A stretch of 64,000 nt of DNA from Odobenus rosmarus divergens (GCF_000321225.1 NW_004450323.1:1000229-1064228), one strand, 5' to 3'; shown: positions 23,385-35,029, counted from the stretch's first letter. Notes: generated from the sequence alone by a model not told the origin. Translations and numbers: made by a program.

Positions 23385-24097
23385 AATTGCTTGCTAAAAC
23401 CCAAACAAATCAAATCCAAAAATCAACTCTTTGTAGTCCTCCAAGGAATCCAGAGTCTCCAAAGCATAATATTCACAGTGTCCAGGAGATAATCCAAAAT
23501 TATTTGACACATGAAGAGACAAGGAAATGTGGCCCATTCTCAGTAGAAACCAACCACAAATGACTCAGATGCTGGAATCAGGAAACAAGACTTCGAAGCA
23601 GCTATATGTCTATGTTCAATGATGTAAGGAAAAATATGCTTTGCAATGAATAGAAAGGTAGGGAATCTCAGGGAAAAATAGAAATCATAAAACATAACTA
23701 AATGGCAGTTCTAGAACAAAAAAATTGCAAGCTATGAAATAAACTAAAAATTACAATATCCAAAATAAAAAAAATTATATAATGGGCTTCACAACCGAAT
23801 GGACATGACTCAAAAAAAAATTCAGCGAACTCAAAGCTAGACCAACAGAAACTAACAGAGAGGGAAAGCAAAAAAAAAAATTTTTTTTTTAATCAGAAAA
23901 GGGGGTGCCTGGTGGCTCAATTGTTAAGCGTCTGCCTTCAGCTCAGGTCATGATCCCAGGGTCCTGGGATCGAGCCCCGCATCGGGCTCCCTGCTCAGCG
24001 GGGAGTCTGCTTCTCCCTCTCCCACTCCCCCTGCTTGTGTTCCCTCTCTCACTGTGTCTCTCTCTACCAAATAAATAAATAAATAAATAAATCTTTT

Positions 24098-26305
24098 TTT
24101 TTAAATAATTTTTTATTGTTATGTTAACCACCATACATTACATCATTAGTTTTTGATGCAGTGTTCCATGATTCATTGTTTGTGCATAATACCCAGTGCT
24201 CCACGCAGAATGTGCCCTCTTTAATACCCATCACCAGGCTAACCCATCCCCCCACCCCCCTCCCCTCTAGAACCCTCAGTTTGTTTTTCAGAGTCCATCG
24301 TCTCTAATGGTTCGTCTCCCCCTCCGACTTACTCCCCTTCCTTCTTCCCCTCCTGCTATCTTCTTGTTCTTCTTTTTTTTCTTAACATATATTGCATTAT
24401 TTGTTTCAGAAGTACAGATCCGTGATTCCTCAGTCTTGTACAATTCACAGTGCTCACCATAGCACATACCCTGCCCGATGTCTATCCCCCAGCCACCCAA
24501 TCCCTCCCACCCCCCACCACTCCAGCAACCCTCAGTTTGTTTCCTGAGATTAAGAATTCCTCATATCAGTGAGGTCATATGATACATGTCTTTCTCTGAC
24601 TGACTTATTTCACTCAGCATAACACCCTCCAGTTCCATCCACGTCGTTGCAAATGGCAAGATCTCATTCCTTTTGATGGCTGCATAATATTCCATTGTGT
24701 ATATATACCACTTCTTCTTTATCCATTCATCTGTTGATGGGCATCTTGGCTCTTTCCACAGTTTGGCTATTGTGGACATTGCTGCTATAAACATTGGGGT
24801 GCACGTACCCCTTCGGATCCCTACATTTGTGTCTTTGGGGTAAATACCCAGTAGTGCAATTGCTGGATTGTAGGGTAGCTCTATTTTCAACTGTTTGAGG
24901 AACCTCCATACTGTTTTCCAGAGGGGTTGCACCAGCTTGCATTCCCACCAACAGTGTAGGAGGGTTCCCCTTTCTCCACATCCCCGCCAACATCTGTCGT
25001 TTCCTGACTTGTTAATTTTCGCCATTCTGACTGGTGTGAGGTGGTATCTCATTGAGGTTTTGATTTGGATTTCCCTGATGCCGAGCGACGTTGAGCACTT
25101 TTTCATGTGTCTGTTGGCCATTTCGATGTCTTCTTTGGAAAAATGTCTGTTCACGTCTTCTGCCCATTTCTTGATTGGATTATTTGTTCTTTGGGTGTTG
25201 AGTTTGATAAGTTCTTTATAGATTTTGGATACTAGCCCTTTATCTGATATGTCATTTGCAAATATCTTCTCCCATTCTGTCGGTTGTCTTTTGGTTTTGT
25301 GGACTGTTTCTTTTGCTGTGCAAAAGCTTTTTATCTTGATGAAATCCCAATAGTTCATTTTTGCCCTGGCTTCCCTTGCCTTTGGTGATGTTTCTAGGAA
25401 GAAGTTGCTGCGGCTGAGGTCGAAGAGGTTGCTGCCTGTGTTCTCCTTTAGGATTTTGATGGACTCCTGTCTCACGTTTAGGTCTTTCAACCATTTGGAG
25501 TCTATTTTTGTGTGTGGTGTAAGGAAATGGTCCAGTTTCATTCTTCTGCATGTGGCTGTCCAATTTTCCCAACACCATTTGTTGAAGAGACTGTCTTTTT
25601 GCCATTGGACATTCTTTCCTGCTTTGTCAAAGATGAGTTGACCATAGAGTTGAGGGTCTATTTCTGAGCTCTCTATTCTGTCCCATTGCTCTATGTGTCT
25701 GTTTTTGTGCCAGTACCATACTGTCTTGATGATGACAGCTTTGTAATAGAGCTGGAAGTCCGGAATTGTGATGCCGCCAGCTTTGCTTTTCTTTTTCAAG
25801 ATTCCTCTGGCTATTCGGGGTCTCTTCTGGTTCCATACAAATTTTAGGATTATTTGTTCCATTTCTTTGAAAAAGGTGGCTGGTATTTTGATGGGGATTG
25901 CATTGAATGTGTAGATTGCTCTAGGTAGCATTGACATCTTCACAATGTTTGTTCTTCCAATCCATGAGCATGGAACGTTTTTCCATTTCTTTGTGTCTTC
26001 TTCAATTTCTTTCATGAATATTTTATAGTTTTCTGAGTACAGATCCTTTGCCTCTTTGGTTAAATTTATTCCCAGGTATCTTATGGTTTTGGGTGCAATT
26101 GTAAATGGGATCGACTCCTTGATTTGTCTCTCTTCTGTCTTGTTGTTGGTGTATAGGAATGCCACTGATTTCTGTGCATTGATTTTATATCCTGCTACTT
26201 TACTGAATTCCTGTATGAGTTCTAGGAGTTTTGGGGTGGAGTCTTTTGGGTTTTCCACATACAGTATCATATCATCTGCAAAGAGTGAGAGTTTGACTTC
26301 CTCCT
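24098..26305 (-). mobile_element. Young 5'-truncated L1 inserted in a SINE tail
   Basis: About 2.2 kb, with its 3' end at the left (T-run from 24098) and its truncated 5' end at 26305. It is flanked by a perfect 16-base duplication AATAAATAAATCTTTT (24082-24097 and 26306-26321). It contains the whole carnivore L1 3' UTR (24098-24560, with the C-rich tract near 24247-24267) and the C-terminal part of ORF2. The open ORF2 frame and perfect duplications point to a recent event. Confidence 0.95.
24561..26303 (-). pseudogene. L1 ORF2 C-terminal fragment, uninterrupted frame
   Basis: The frame is open for 580 codons from the truncation point (26303) to a natural TAA-type stop at 24561-24563. The first ATG is at 26270. 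ORF2 protein of L1 carries endonuclease, reverse transcriptase and a C-terminal cysteine-rich segment; here the endonuclease and most of the reverse transcriptase are lost. The fragment starts at [15 protein letters not shown], so the catalytic FADD box sits only about eight residues from the new edge. It ends with the conserved [14 protein letters not shown] and QSEKDMYHM regions. The cysteine-rich segment is visible as [19 protein letters not shown]. It lacks a promoter and start, so it is a dead copy. The lack of stops over 1.7 kb shows it is young. Confidence 0.93.
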
Positions 26306-27028
26306 AATAAATAAATCTTTTAAAAAAAAATCAGAAAAGACTTTCAGATACCTATGGAACTCATGTAGCACATGTCTAACATACTTATAATTGGAGTCAC
26401 AGAAGGAGAAGAATGAGAAAATGGAACAAAATATATTTGAAGAAATAATGGCTGAACCCTTTCCAAATATGGTGAAAGACATAAATTTATAGATTGAAGA
26501 AGCTCAGTGAACCTGAGGCAGGGTAAATATGAAGAAAACTATGCCTAGGCACATCAAACCGTTGAAAAGCAAAGAGAAAGAGAAAGCAGTCAGAGAAAAA
26601 CAACATGCTACATACAGGGGAACAGTGACATGAATGACTGTTATCAGAAGCCATGGAAACATCTTTAAAGTGCTGAAAAGGAAAAAAAAAGTGTTATTCT
26701 AGAGCTAGTGAAAATATCCTTCAAGAATGAAGCCAAAGACAATTTCAGATAAAATAAAATTAAGAAAACTCATTGACAACAGAGCTCCAGTCCAAGAAAT
26801 GATGAAATTCTTGATGCTAAAGGAAAACATTACCAGATTGACATTCAGATCTTCAAGAAGGAATGAAGAGCTTCGGAAATGGAACCATCTCGACAGATAG
26901 AAAAGTCTATTTTTTTTGTCTTAATTCCTTTAAAATATGTATGACTCTTTGAAGCAAAGAAATATTTTTTGTGGGTTTTATAATATAGGTCAATATAATT
27001 AATACACACGACAATATAATATAAAGCA

Positions 27029-27244
27029 CAGGACGGCACACTTTTCCAGGAAAGGGTAAGAGAGTAAATGCTGTGGATTTGAGGGCCACAGGGTCTCTGT
27101 CACAGGTGCCCAACTCTGCCCTGTAGTGTGAAAGCAGCCACAAACACAAGCCAAGGTGCCTGGCTATGCTCCAATAAAACTCTTTGTACAAAAATAGGCA
27201 GCAGGCTGGATCTGGCTCACTCACCACAGGTTTGTCCACCCCTG
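27029..27244 (+). mobile_element. hAT-type non-autonomous DNA transposon relic
   Basis: Inverted ends CAGGACGGCACAC at the left and GTTTGTCCACCCCTG at the right, with GGGTCTCTGTCACAGGTG and CCAATAAAACTCTTTGTAC in the middle, as in the common Charlie-group elements. The flanks share ATAAAG. Confidence 0.65.
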
Positions 27245-27351
27245 GCATAAAGGAAAATGGCAGTAGGATGGCAAAAGGCTTTATACAGGGGCAAAGTTTC
27301 TGCGTTTAAATGAAGTGGTACAATATTAATTCTAAGTGAACTGTGAAAAGT

Positions 27352-27402
27352 CAGTGTCTCTCGATAGTGGCAGTATGGACCTTTTCAGTCAGATCATTCT
27401 TC

Positions 27403-27436
<34 letters not shown>

Positions 27437-27592
27437 GGCAGGGGATGTCTTGAGCATCAGAGGATGTTGAGTAGCATCCTTGGCTTTAACCCACTAACTG
27501 CCAGTGGCACCACTCTCCCCAGTTGTGACAACCGAAACTGTTTCCAAACACAGCCAACTGTTCCCCGGTTAACATTAACAACCAGTGCCCTA
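27352..27592 (+). mobile_element. Second hAT-type relic carrying a TG microsatellite
   Basis: Starts CAGTGTCTCTCGATAGTGGC and ends AACAACCAGTG, with GCATCCTTGGCTTTAACCCA and CCCCAGTTGTGACAACCGAA between, the layout of a common short hAT family. The name is not given because I am not certain of it. Confidence 0.55.
27405..27434. repeat. (TG)n microsatellite
   Basis: About 15 uninterrupted TG units; likely polymorphic. Confidence 0.95.
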
Positions 27593-27659
27593 AAGCAACC
27601 ACCAAAAACTCCAGAGATAGAACTAAAAAGCCAATAGGTAAATTGAAATAGAAGTCTAG

Positions 27660-27861
27660 GGGTGCCTGGGTGTCTTAGTCCATTAAGCATCCGACTCTTG
27701 ATTTTGGCTCAGGTCATAATCTCAGGGTGGTAAGATGGAGCCCCACGTAGGGCTCAGTGCGAATCTGCTTGAGATTCCCTCTCTCCCTCTCCCTCTGCCC
27801 CTCCCCCTGCTCATGCTCTCTAAACAAACAAACAAATAAATAAAATCTTTTAAAAAATTAG
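27660..27861 (+). mobile_element. Can-SINE
   Basis: Starts GGTGCCTGGGTGTCTTAGTC and ends AAAATCTTTTAAAAAATT. Flanked by a perfect 12-base duplication ATAGAAGTCTAG (27648-27659 and 27862-27873). Confidence 0.93.
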
Positions 27862-27989
27862 ATAGAAGTCTAGAAAACATTTAAATAGTCCAAAAGAGGG
27901 CAGGAAAGTTTCCTCCCTTGTGTGTTCCTCTCTCTTCCAAAGGAAAAAAGGGAGGAAAAACAGAAAATAAATAACAAAATGATAAATAT

Positions 27990-29999
27990 AAACCCAACCA
28001 TCTCAATATTGCATTGTATGTTAATGGGGGCTAAACACTCCAATTAAAAGGCAGATATTGTGAGAATGAATAAAAAGCAAGACCCAACTCTATGCTGTCT
28101 CAAGAAACTCACTTCAAATATGAGGGCACAAATAACTTGAAAGTAAATGGACAGGAAAAGATATACTATGTAAACAGTAAGCAAGAGAAAACTATAGTGT
28201 ATTAAAGATATATACAGATAAAATCAAATTCAAGGTTAAAGAGCATTACTAAGATAAAAAGGGATATTTTGTAATGTAAAAAATAAAAGGAAGATGAAAG
28301 ACCTGTACCCCCAGAACTATAAAATATTGATGAAAAAACTGAAGATGACACAAACAAATGGAAAGATAGTCCATGCTCATGATCTAAAGAACCAATATTG
28401 TTAAAATGTCCATACTACCCAAAGCAATCTATGGATTCAATGCAATCTCTATCAAAATAACATTTTTCACAGAATGAGAACAAATAACCCTAAAATTTGT
28501 ATGGAACCACAAAAGACCCCAAATAGCCAAAGCAATCTTGAGAAAAAACAAAGCTGGAGGTATCCTAATCCCAGATTACAAGATATACTACAAAGCTGTT
28601 GTCATCAAAACAGGATGGTACTGGCACAAAAACAGACACATAGATCAATAGAACAGGATAGAGAGCCCAGAAGTAAACCCATGCCTACATGGTCAATTAG
28701 TCTATGACAAAAGAGGCAAGAATATACAATAGGGAAAAGACAGTCTCTTCAACAAATGGTGTTGGGAAAATTGGACAGCTACATGCAAAAGAATGAAACT
28801 GGACAACTTTCTTACACCATACACAAAAATAAAATGGATTAAAAACCTAAATTTGAGACCTAAAACCATAAAACTCCTAGAAGGAAACATAGGCAGCAAT
28901 TTCCTTGACATCAGCCACAAAATCATTTTTCTAGATATGTCTTCTCAGACAAGGGAAACAAAGCAAAATTATTGGGACTACACCAAAATAAAAGGTTTTT
29001 GCACAGCAAAGGAAACCATCAACAAACAGCAAGACAACCTACTGAATGGGAGAAGATATTTGCAGAGGATATATCCTATAAGGGGCTAATATCCAAAATA
29101 TGTAAAGAACTTAAAAAAACAAACAAACAAACAAAACAACCCAGTTAAAAAATGGACAGAGGACCTGAATAGACATTTTTTTCCAAAGAAGATATGTAAA
29201 TGGCCAACAGACACATGAAAAGATGCTCAACATCACTCATCATCAGGGAAATACAAATCAAAACCACAATGAGATATTAACTTACCCTGCCAGAATGGCT
29301 AAAATTAAAAAGACAAGAAATAACAAGTTTTGACAAGGAGGTATAAAAAGGAATCCTTGTGCACTATTGATGGGAATGCAAACTTGTGCAGCCACTGTGG
29401 AAAACAGCATGGAGATTCCTTAAAAAATCAAAAATAGAATAACCATATGATCCAGTAATTCTACTACTGAGTATTTACCCAAAGAAAACGAAAGCACTAA
29501 TTTGAAAAGATATATGCACCCCTGTGCTTATTGCAGCATTGTTTACAACAGCCAAGACATGGAAGCAGCCCCAATGTCCATCGATAGATGAATGGATAAC
29601 AAAGGTGTGGTATATATACACAATAGAATATTACTCAGCCACAAAAAGAATGAGATATTGCTATTTGCAACAGCATGGATGGGCCTGCAAAATATTATAC
29701 GAAGTAAAAAAGCCCGTCAGAAAAAGACAAATACCATATGATTTCACTTATCTGTGGAATTTAAGAAATAAAACAAATGAACAAAGGAAAAAAAAAAAAA
29801 AAGAGGCAAGCCAGAAAACAGACTCTTCACTACAGAGAGCAAAGTGATGGTTACCAGAGGGGAGGTAGTAGGTAGGGGCATGAAGCAAACACTTACCTTG
29901 ATGAGCACTGAGTAAGGTGTGGAAGTGTTGAATCACTATACTGTACACCTGAAACTAACATAACACAGTATGTTCACTCTCCTGGATTTACAATTAACA
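27990..29999 (+). mobile_element. Old L1 with an internal deletion
   Basis: 27990-28290 matches the end of an L1 endonuclease region (GAATAAAAAGCAAGACCCAA). Near 28295 it jumps to the reverse-transcriptase thumb region (CCCAGAACTATAAAATATTG) and continues to the ORF2 end and 3' UTR (GTGGAAGTGTTGAATCACTA). Broken ORF2 frames remain at 28474-28707, 28793-29089 and 29524-29847. The deletion removes most of the reverse transcriptase. An (AAAC)n run is at 29115-29138. Confidence 0.85.
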
Positions 30000-31244
30000 A
30001 AGAAATGTATGTCAGTGGACACAAGGCTTGGGGCATGGCCAGGGAGGGGCAGCGCAGCAGGGGCGGGAGGTGGGGTCTGAGCGACAGATGTGGATTTTTT
30101 AAGTGGATGAGAAGTCACTGGGAGGTTTCAAGCAGGGAAGGAGGCGCTCTGGGAAAGGGTCCAGAGGAGAGGGTCTGGGAAGGAGCCTGCAGCTGCCTCT
30201 CGGCCTCTGTCCAGGACCGCAGCTTCAGATCTGGGCTGCGGGCACGGAGCTCTGGTCAGTGACAGAGCGGCGGCAGCGGCATTAGGAATCCCCTCCCCCT
30301 GCCTCATTCTCTACTGGCCTGTTAGCTCTCAGCTCAGGGAAGCTTCTCTGACACCTTCTGTATTATTTTATCCGGGATACTCCATAGCCCCTCCTTCATG
30401 ACCTTTTCACACTTCAAAATTATAGATTTATTGGTGTAATTCTTTGATCCACATCTCTTCCTCTAAACTGTAAACTTGAGAGCAAGGACCATGTCTTGTG
30501 CTCACCACCAGGGGCAGATTCAGGTTTTGTGGGGACGGAAGATTTTTATCATTTGGGAGGGGACCCTCTTTAAGAAAATAAATATATAATTATAAATCTA
30601 AAATTAACTATAAATAAATATTCATTTGGAGGGAGCATTGGAATTGCCACGAACTCCTAGAGCTTAGGAGATGGAAGTCCCTTCTGAGGAGCTCACTTAG
30701 ACAATTTAGTAGACATACTTACATAGAAATGCTTCCTGGTGGTAACCAGGCTTCCTCTGGCTACGTCGAACATCCCACAATTCCCAGTACTCACATGGGC
30801 TGGGCAAGTGAGGAGCCTGAAGCTTCATCTTCATTAGCTGCTCAGTACGTCCATCTCTGTTCATCACCATGTTCCCAGTACCTAGCACCACGCTGGTTAT
30901 ACAGATGCTCAAGGAGTCACAGCCGCTATAATGGTAACGATTATCTTTCTTCTTGCCCACATCTGAGTGTTGACCAGGATATGCAAAGGCAAGAGAGGAG
31001 AAGAGAGATTTCATCTCATCTCACATCACCAGTAAATGGGTAGACAACCACAAGTGTGATTACTTTTTAGAACAAGATTAATATGTCACCAGAAAGGACA
31101 GGAAGGTCGGTAACTTTTGTTCCAGATGGCAAGGCAAAGTTGGGAAGAGAAAACCAGGAAGGTCAGTTGGGAAAATTCAGGCCCCCAAAGTGGCTGATGG
31201 GGCATTTTATGTTTTTATGAAAGTACAGTAGCAGATAACACATT
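30000..31244. other. Intergenic sequence with an L2 relic
   Basis: No gene recognised. The segment 30330-30515 (CAGGGAAGCTTCTCTGACAC ... GAGAGCAAGGACCATGTCTT) has the order of the L2 3' end on the + strand. The remaining sequence, GC-rich at 30010-30290, is unassigned. Confidence 0.5.
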
Positions 31245-31259
31245 CAAACTTCCATTTTA

Positions 31260-31608
31260 TTTGATTTTTTAAATATTTTATTTATTTATTTGAGAGAGAG
31301 AGAGCATGAGCGGGGGAAGGAAGAAGCAGAGGGAGAAGCAGACTCCCCGCTGAGCAAGGAGTCCAATGCGGACTCAATCCCAGGACCATGAGATCATGAC
31401 CTGAGCCGAAGGCCCATGCTCTGAGCCACCTGAGCCACCCAGGCGGCCCTTATTTTTTACGTTATTTTTATGTTTTATGTTTTTTTTTAAGTAGGCTCCA
31501 CACCCAGCATGGAGCCCAATGTGGGGCTTGAACTCATGAACCTGAGATCAAGACCTGAGCTGAGATCAGGAGTCAGACCCTTAACCAACTGAGCCACACA
31601 GGCACCCC
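31260..31608 (-). mobile_element. Composite of two same-direction SINEs sharing one target-site duplication
   Basis: A typical - strand Can-SINE (31260-31449, ending CCACCCAGGCGGCCC) is followed directly by a second, older-looking - strand tRNA-derived SINE (31450-31608, ending GAGCCACACAGGCACCCC). A perfect 15-base duplication CAAACTTCCATTTTA lies outside the pair (31245-31259 and 31609-31623). Either the pair moved as a dimer or one SINE landed in the tail of the other. Confidence 0.85.
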
Positions 31609-31623
31609 CAAACTTCCATTTTA

Positions 31624-32839
31624 GACCAGAGGTTATAGTGCCTAGCTGCCCATGAGACAAGGCTAACCACCAAACTGCAGAGCTTGGCACTCAAAGGGAT
31701 GTAATGGCTATGTGCCCAGACATAGCCCATCTAGAAAGCCCATCTGTCCAACAGGAGCATCCTCTCAAGGAGCTGGGCAGGAGGGTGGAACCCAGGGCTG
31801 AAGGGGTGTGGCTGAACAGGCCCATCTGACCTCTTTCCCAAATAACAGTAATTCTTTTGGGGCAGTGGAGGCGGGGGAAACTGCTGCTTTCTTACTCTGG
31901 ACATGTAGTCCTGGTTGGGGCTGCCAATTCCTGTGCTCACCCCGCTACCTAGAGGAATGGATAAGTTGCCTGGGATGAGCCAGTGGTGATACACCATCTC
32001 CCTGTTCATTGTGAGTGATCTGGGAAATGAACACATAACCCCGGCCTGGCCAGAATTTTTCCCCAGTACTTTTTAAACTAGGGTCAGGAGAGAAGTCCTG
32101 TCTTTTCCCTCTGACCTCAAAGATGAAAGCATAGGACTACAGTTCGAGATTTTTGGAAGCAGCCAGGCTGCGAGAATAAAGCCAATGTGGAGACTAGAAG
32201 TGCGCAGAGACAGAGGGAGCCCAGGTGTCTCTGAGGTCAGATATGCCTTTGCCCTACCCTTAATTTGGCTCCTCAAGGCCATTGATTCCCCTTTCCTGCT
32301 TTAGCCAGTTTAGTTTAGAATTTCACGGAATGTAACCAAGAGTCTTCTGAAGGTGTTCTTTATTCAGACAAATCCGAGTCTCAGGCAGTCCCTGCAGCGG
32401 GCCAAGAGTGTCAGATCCTGTTCCTCTGACTTTTGACATGCTTTTGAAATTCTCTTGCTTCCTTTATAGCTGCTACCCCTAGCACAGTGGCTAGAAGCTC
32501 ACAGCTCTGGCTTCGGCTCACAGCACTGCTAAGATACGCTGGAATCGTCAAAGCCTTGACTACAATTCTGAGAGGTGACAGCAAGCAAATAAATATTATG
32601 AGGCAATAAATGTACAAAACAGACATGATTACAGAGCACAAGTCTTCATTCAGCTAGCTCGCCTCAGGGCCTGCAAACCCATTCGACCGCATGAGCTATA
32701 CTGAGAATTGCTTCATTCTAACCCCGAAGATGTGGCAAAAGATTTTAGCAATCCAGCCTGGGACCCCCGCTTGCTAGCTGAGTCTGACTACACATAGCAT
32801 GGTTTAAAACATTAGCTAATTTTAAAAAATTAAAATGTG
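31624..32839. other. Intergenic sequence, nothing recognised
   Basis: No gene, MIR or SINE recognised. Short frames here have no domain. Confidence 0.45.
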
Positions 32840-33850
32840 GCAAACCAAATCTGATTTATAGATGCAATGCAATCCCAATCAAAATCCCAGCAGGCTTTTT
32901 TTAAATTTTAGAATTCATTAGCTGATTCTAAAACTCACATAGAAACGTAAAGAACTCGAATAGCCAAAACAATTTTGAAAAAGAGAAACAACATCAGAGG
33001 ATGTCTGCTAATTAAAGAATTACTATAGTGATTCCTTGAAAAGTTAAACATATGTAAACAAATGTAAAAGTTGAAACTATAATACTTCTAGAAGAAAACA
33101 TATGAGGAAATCTTTGTGACCCTGGGATAGGCAAACATTTCTTAAGACACAAAAAGTACAAGCCTTAAAAGAAAAAAAAAAATGGATAAATTAGACTTCA
33201 TGAAAATAAAAAACTTCCACTCCGCAAGAGACACCATTAAGAAAATGAATAGGTAAGCTGTTAGCTGATAGAAAATGTTTGCGAAGTATGTATCTGACAA
33301 GGATTTGCATCTAGCAAATATGCACATATATATGTGCAGAACTCTTACAACTCAGTGGTAAGTCAACCCAATCTTTCAAAAAGGTACACAAAGGGGCACC
33401 TAGGTGGCTCAGTTGATTGAGCGTCTGACTCTTGATTTCAAGTCAGGTCACGATCTCAGGGTTGTGGGATTGAGCCCCACATCAGGCTCTGTGCTCAGTG
33501 TGGAGTCGGCTTGAATTCTCTCTCCCTCTCTCTCCCCGCTTGTACTCTTTCTCTCTCTAAATAAAGTCTTTAAAAAGTAAAAATAAAAATGTACCCCAAA
33601 TTTTGATACTTCATACGCAGAAAAAGATTTAAGAGCCATGAAAAGATGTCCAACCATTAGTTACCAAGGAAATGCAAATTAAAACCAAAATGAGATGCCA
33701 CTACCACCTACCAGAATAGCTAACATTAAAAAAAGACGGATACCACCAAATATTGGCAAGGATATAGTGCATGCTGGACTCTCATACGTTGTTGGTGGGA
33801 ATATAAAATGACACAACCACTTTGAGAAAAGATCAGCAACTTCCAATACT
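32840..33850 (+). mobile_element. Ancient L1M ORF2 fragment
   Basis: Decayed ORF2 order on the + strand: GCAATCCCAATCAAAATCCC (reverse-transcriptase region), then AATGGATAAATTAGACTTCA, GAAATGCAAATTAAAACC and TGTTGGTGGGAATATAAAAT near the ORF2 C-terminus. A Can-SINE interrupts it at 33392-33585. Confidence 0.75.
33392..33585 (+). mobile_element. Can-SINE
   Basis: Head GGGGCACCTAGGTGGCTCAG, tail AAATAAAGTCTTTAAAAAG. Imperfect duplication: AAAAGGTACACAAA at 33378-33391 against AAAATGTACCCCAAA at 33586-33600. Confidence 0.9.
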
Positions 33851-33855
33851 GAATA

Positions 33856-34271
33856 CTGTAATCCCCCTGTATCTGCAGGGGGTTTGTTCCAAGACCCTCG
33901 GGGGATGCCTGAAACCACAGATAGTATTGAACCCTATATATGTTATGTTTTTCCTATACGTACACACCTATGATAAAGGTTAATGAGAAATTAGGCACAG
34001 TAAGAGATTAACAACAATAACTAATATAAAATAGAATAAGGATAACACCACACTGTAATAAAAATTATGTACATGGAGTCTCTTATTGTACTGTCCTCAC
34101 CCTTCTTCTTGTGATGAGGGACTGCCTATGTGACGAGATGAAGCAAGGGAATGACGTAAGCCTCTGACCATCAGTCAGCAGAAGGATCATCTGCTTCTGG
34201 TTCCTCTTGACAGCAGGTAACTGAAACCACGGAAAGGAAAACTGTGGACAGGGGCAGAGGGGGGACTACTG
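33856..34271 (-). mobile_element. Tigger/MER44-like non-autonomous DNA transposon
   Basis: About 416 bases with terminal inverted repeats: left CTGTAATCCCCCTGTATC, right GGGGGGACTACTG. Subterminal GATGCCTGAAACCACAGATA and TAACTGAAACCACGGAAAGG mirror each other. A TA precedes the left end (33854-33855), as expected of pogo/Tigger insertions; the right TA is mutated to TC. No transposase frame. Confidence 0.75.
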
Positions 34272-35029
34272 TCCACACCAAACCTCTGACACAGAAATCC
34301 GCACCCCCCCCCAAAGATGGAGGTCTCTTGGGTGTAGAGGCTGAGTCTCCTCAGATCTGCCAGCCTGCGGGAGGAGGAGGTCAGCTTGCTGGCAAGGCTC
34401 AGCCCCTGTAGAGAGGGCCTGTAGTCAAGAGACATATTTAATTCCAGGGAGAAGTATAAGGAATGCTTTGTGGAGGCATCTCTAAGCCTCATTCTGCAAT
34501 CAGCTTGATCTGTAAGAAAGCAGAGGAGTTGGCATCTCTATTTGTTTCTTGTGCTTGTTCCTCACTGGAGAGGGGACACAATGGTATTACTCATTAACAC
34601 AGACCCTCAAACCCCTCCCCAATCCCCTTTGCTGAGCAGAGTGCTGCTCGTAAGCACTTGATTATCCCAAACTGGGAGGTGATTACCGTTAGCTTTCTGC
34701 TGAGACCCGTGCACCGTATGCCCTCTAGACAGCTCACCAGGACTTCTTGCTCCAAGCTCCAAATTCCAGACTGGGGACAATGTCTTTCTGCAGTGGGCAA
34801 CTGGCCCCAGAAATGCCCTCCCTCTGATGCCAAGACCGGGCCTCTACACCTAAGTGTGGCCTGACCTTTACACATTCGACAGCAAGTCAGCCAACCACTC
34901 AAACTCTTTTCCTGGTTTTTATGGGCCATCAAAATTTCCAAACTATTTTGGGGACCAAAATAGGGGGCCAACTTTTCATTTTATTCATCCATTATCATCA
35001 TCATTCATTTTTAAAAAATAGATCGTATC
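34272..35029. other. Intergenic sequence, nothing recognised
   Basis: No gene or clear repeat seen. The 125-codon frame on - (34594-34971) has no recognisable domain. Confidence 0.45.

Larger units (their letters stand above)
23902..26328 (+). mobile_element. Can-SINE whose tail is split by an L1
   Basis: SINE body at 23902-24097 and remaining A-rich tail at 26306-26328. The outer duplication AATCAGAAAAG is at 23891-23901 and 26329-26339. The L1 sits inside the AATAAATAAATCTTTT tail. Confidence 0.92.
23385..26900 (+). mobile_element. Ancient HAL1/L1M-type element split by SINE and L1
   Basis: A-rich decayed sequence at 23385-23901 (TTCACAGTGTCCAGGAGATA, ACTCAGATGCTGGAATCAGG) continues at 26329-26900 (AAATGGAACAAAATATATTT, AAAGCAGTCAGAGAAAAACA, GAAGCCATGGAAACATC). 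It is an old ORF1-like region with many stops. The two halves join perfectly when 23902-26328 is removed. Confidence 0.6.

Noticed and set aside
24727..25641. Shorter frames on both strands over the L1
   Set aside because: They are shadow frames of the L1 ORF2 fragment.
28474..29847. Separate small genes
   Set aside because: They are fragments of one decayed L1 ORF2 on +.
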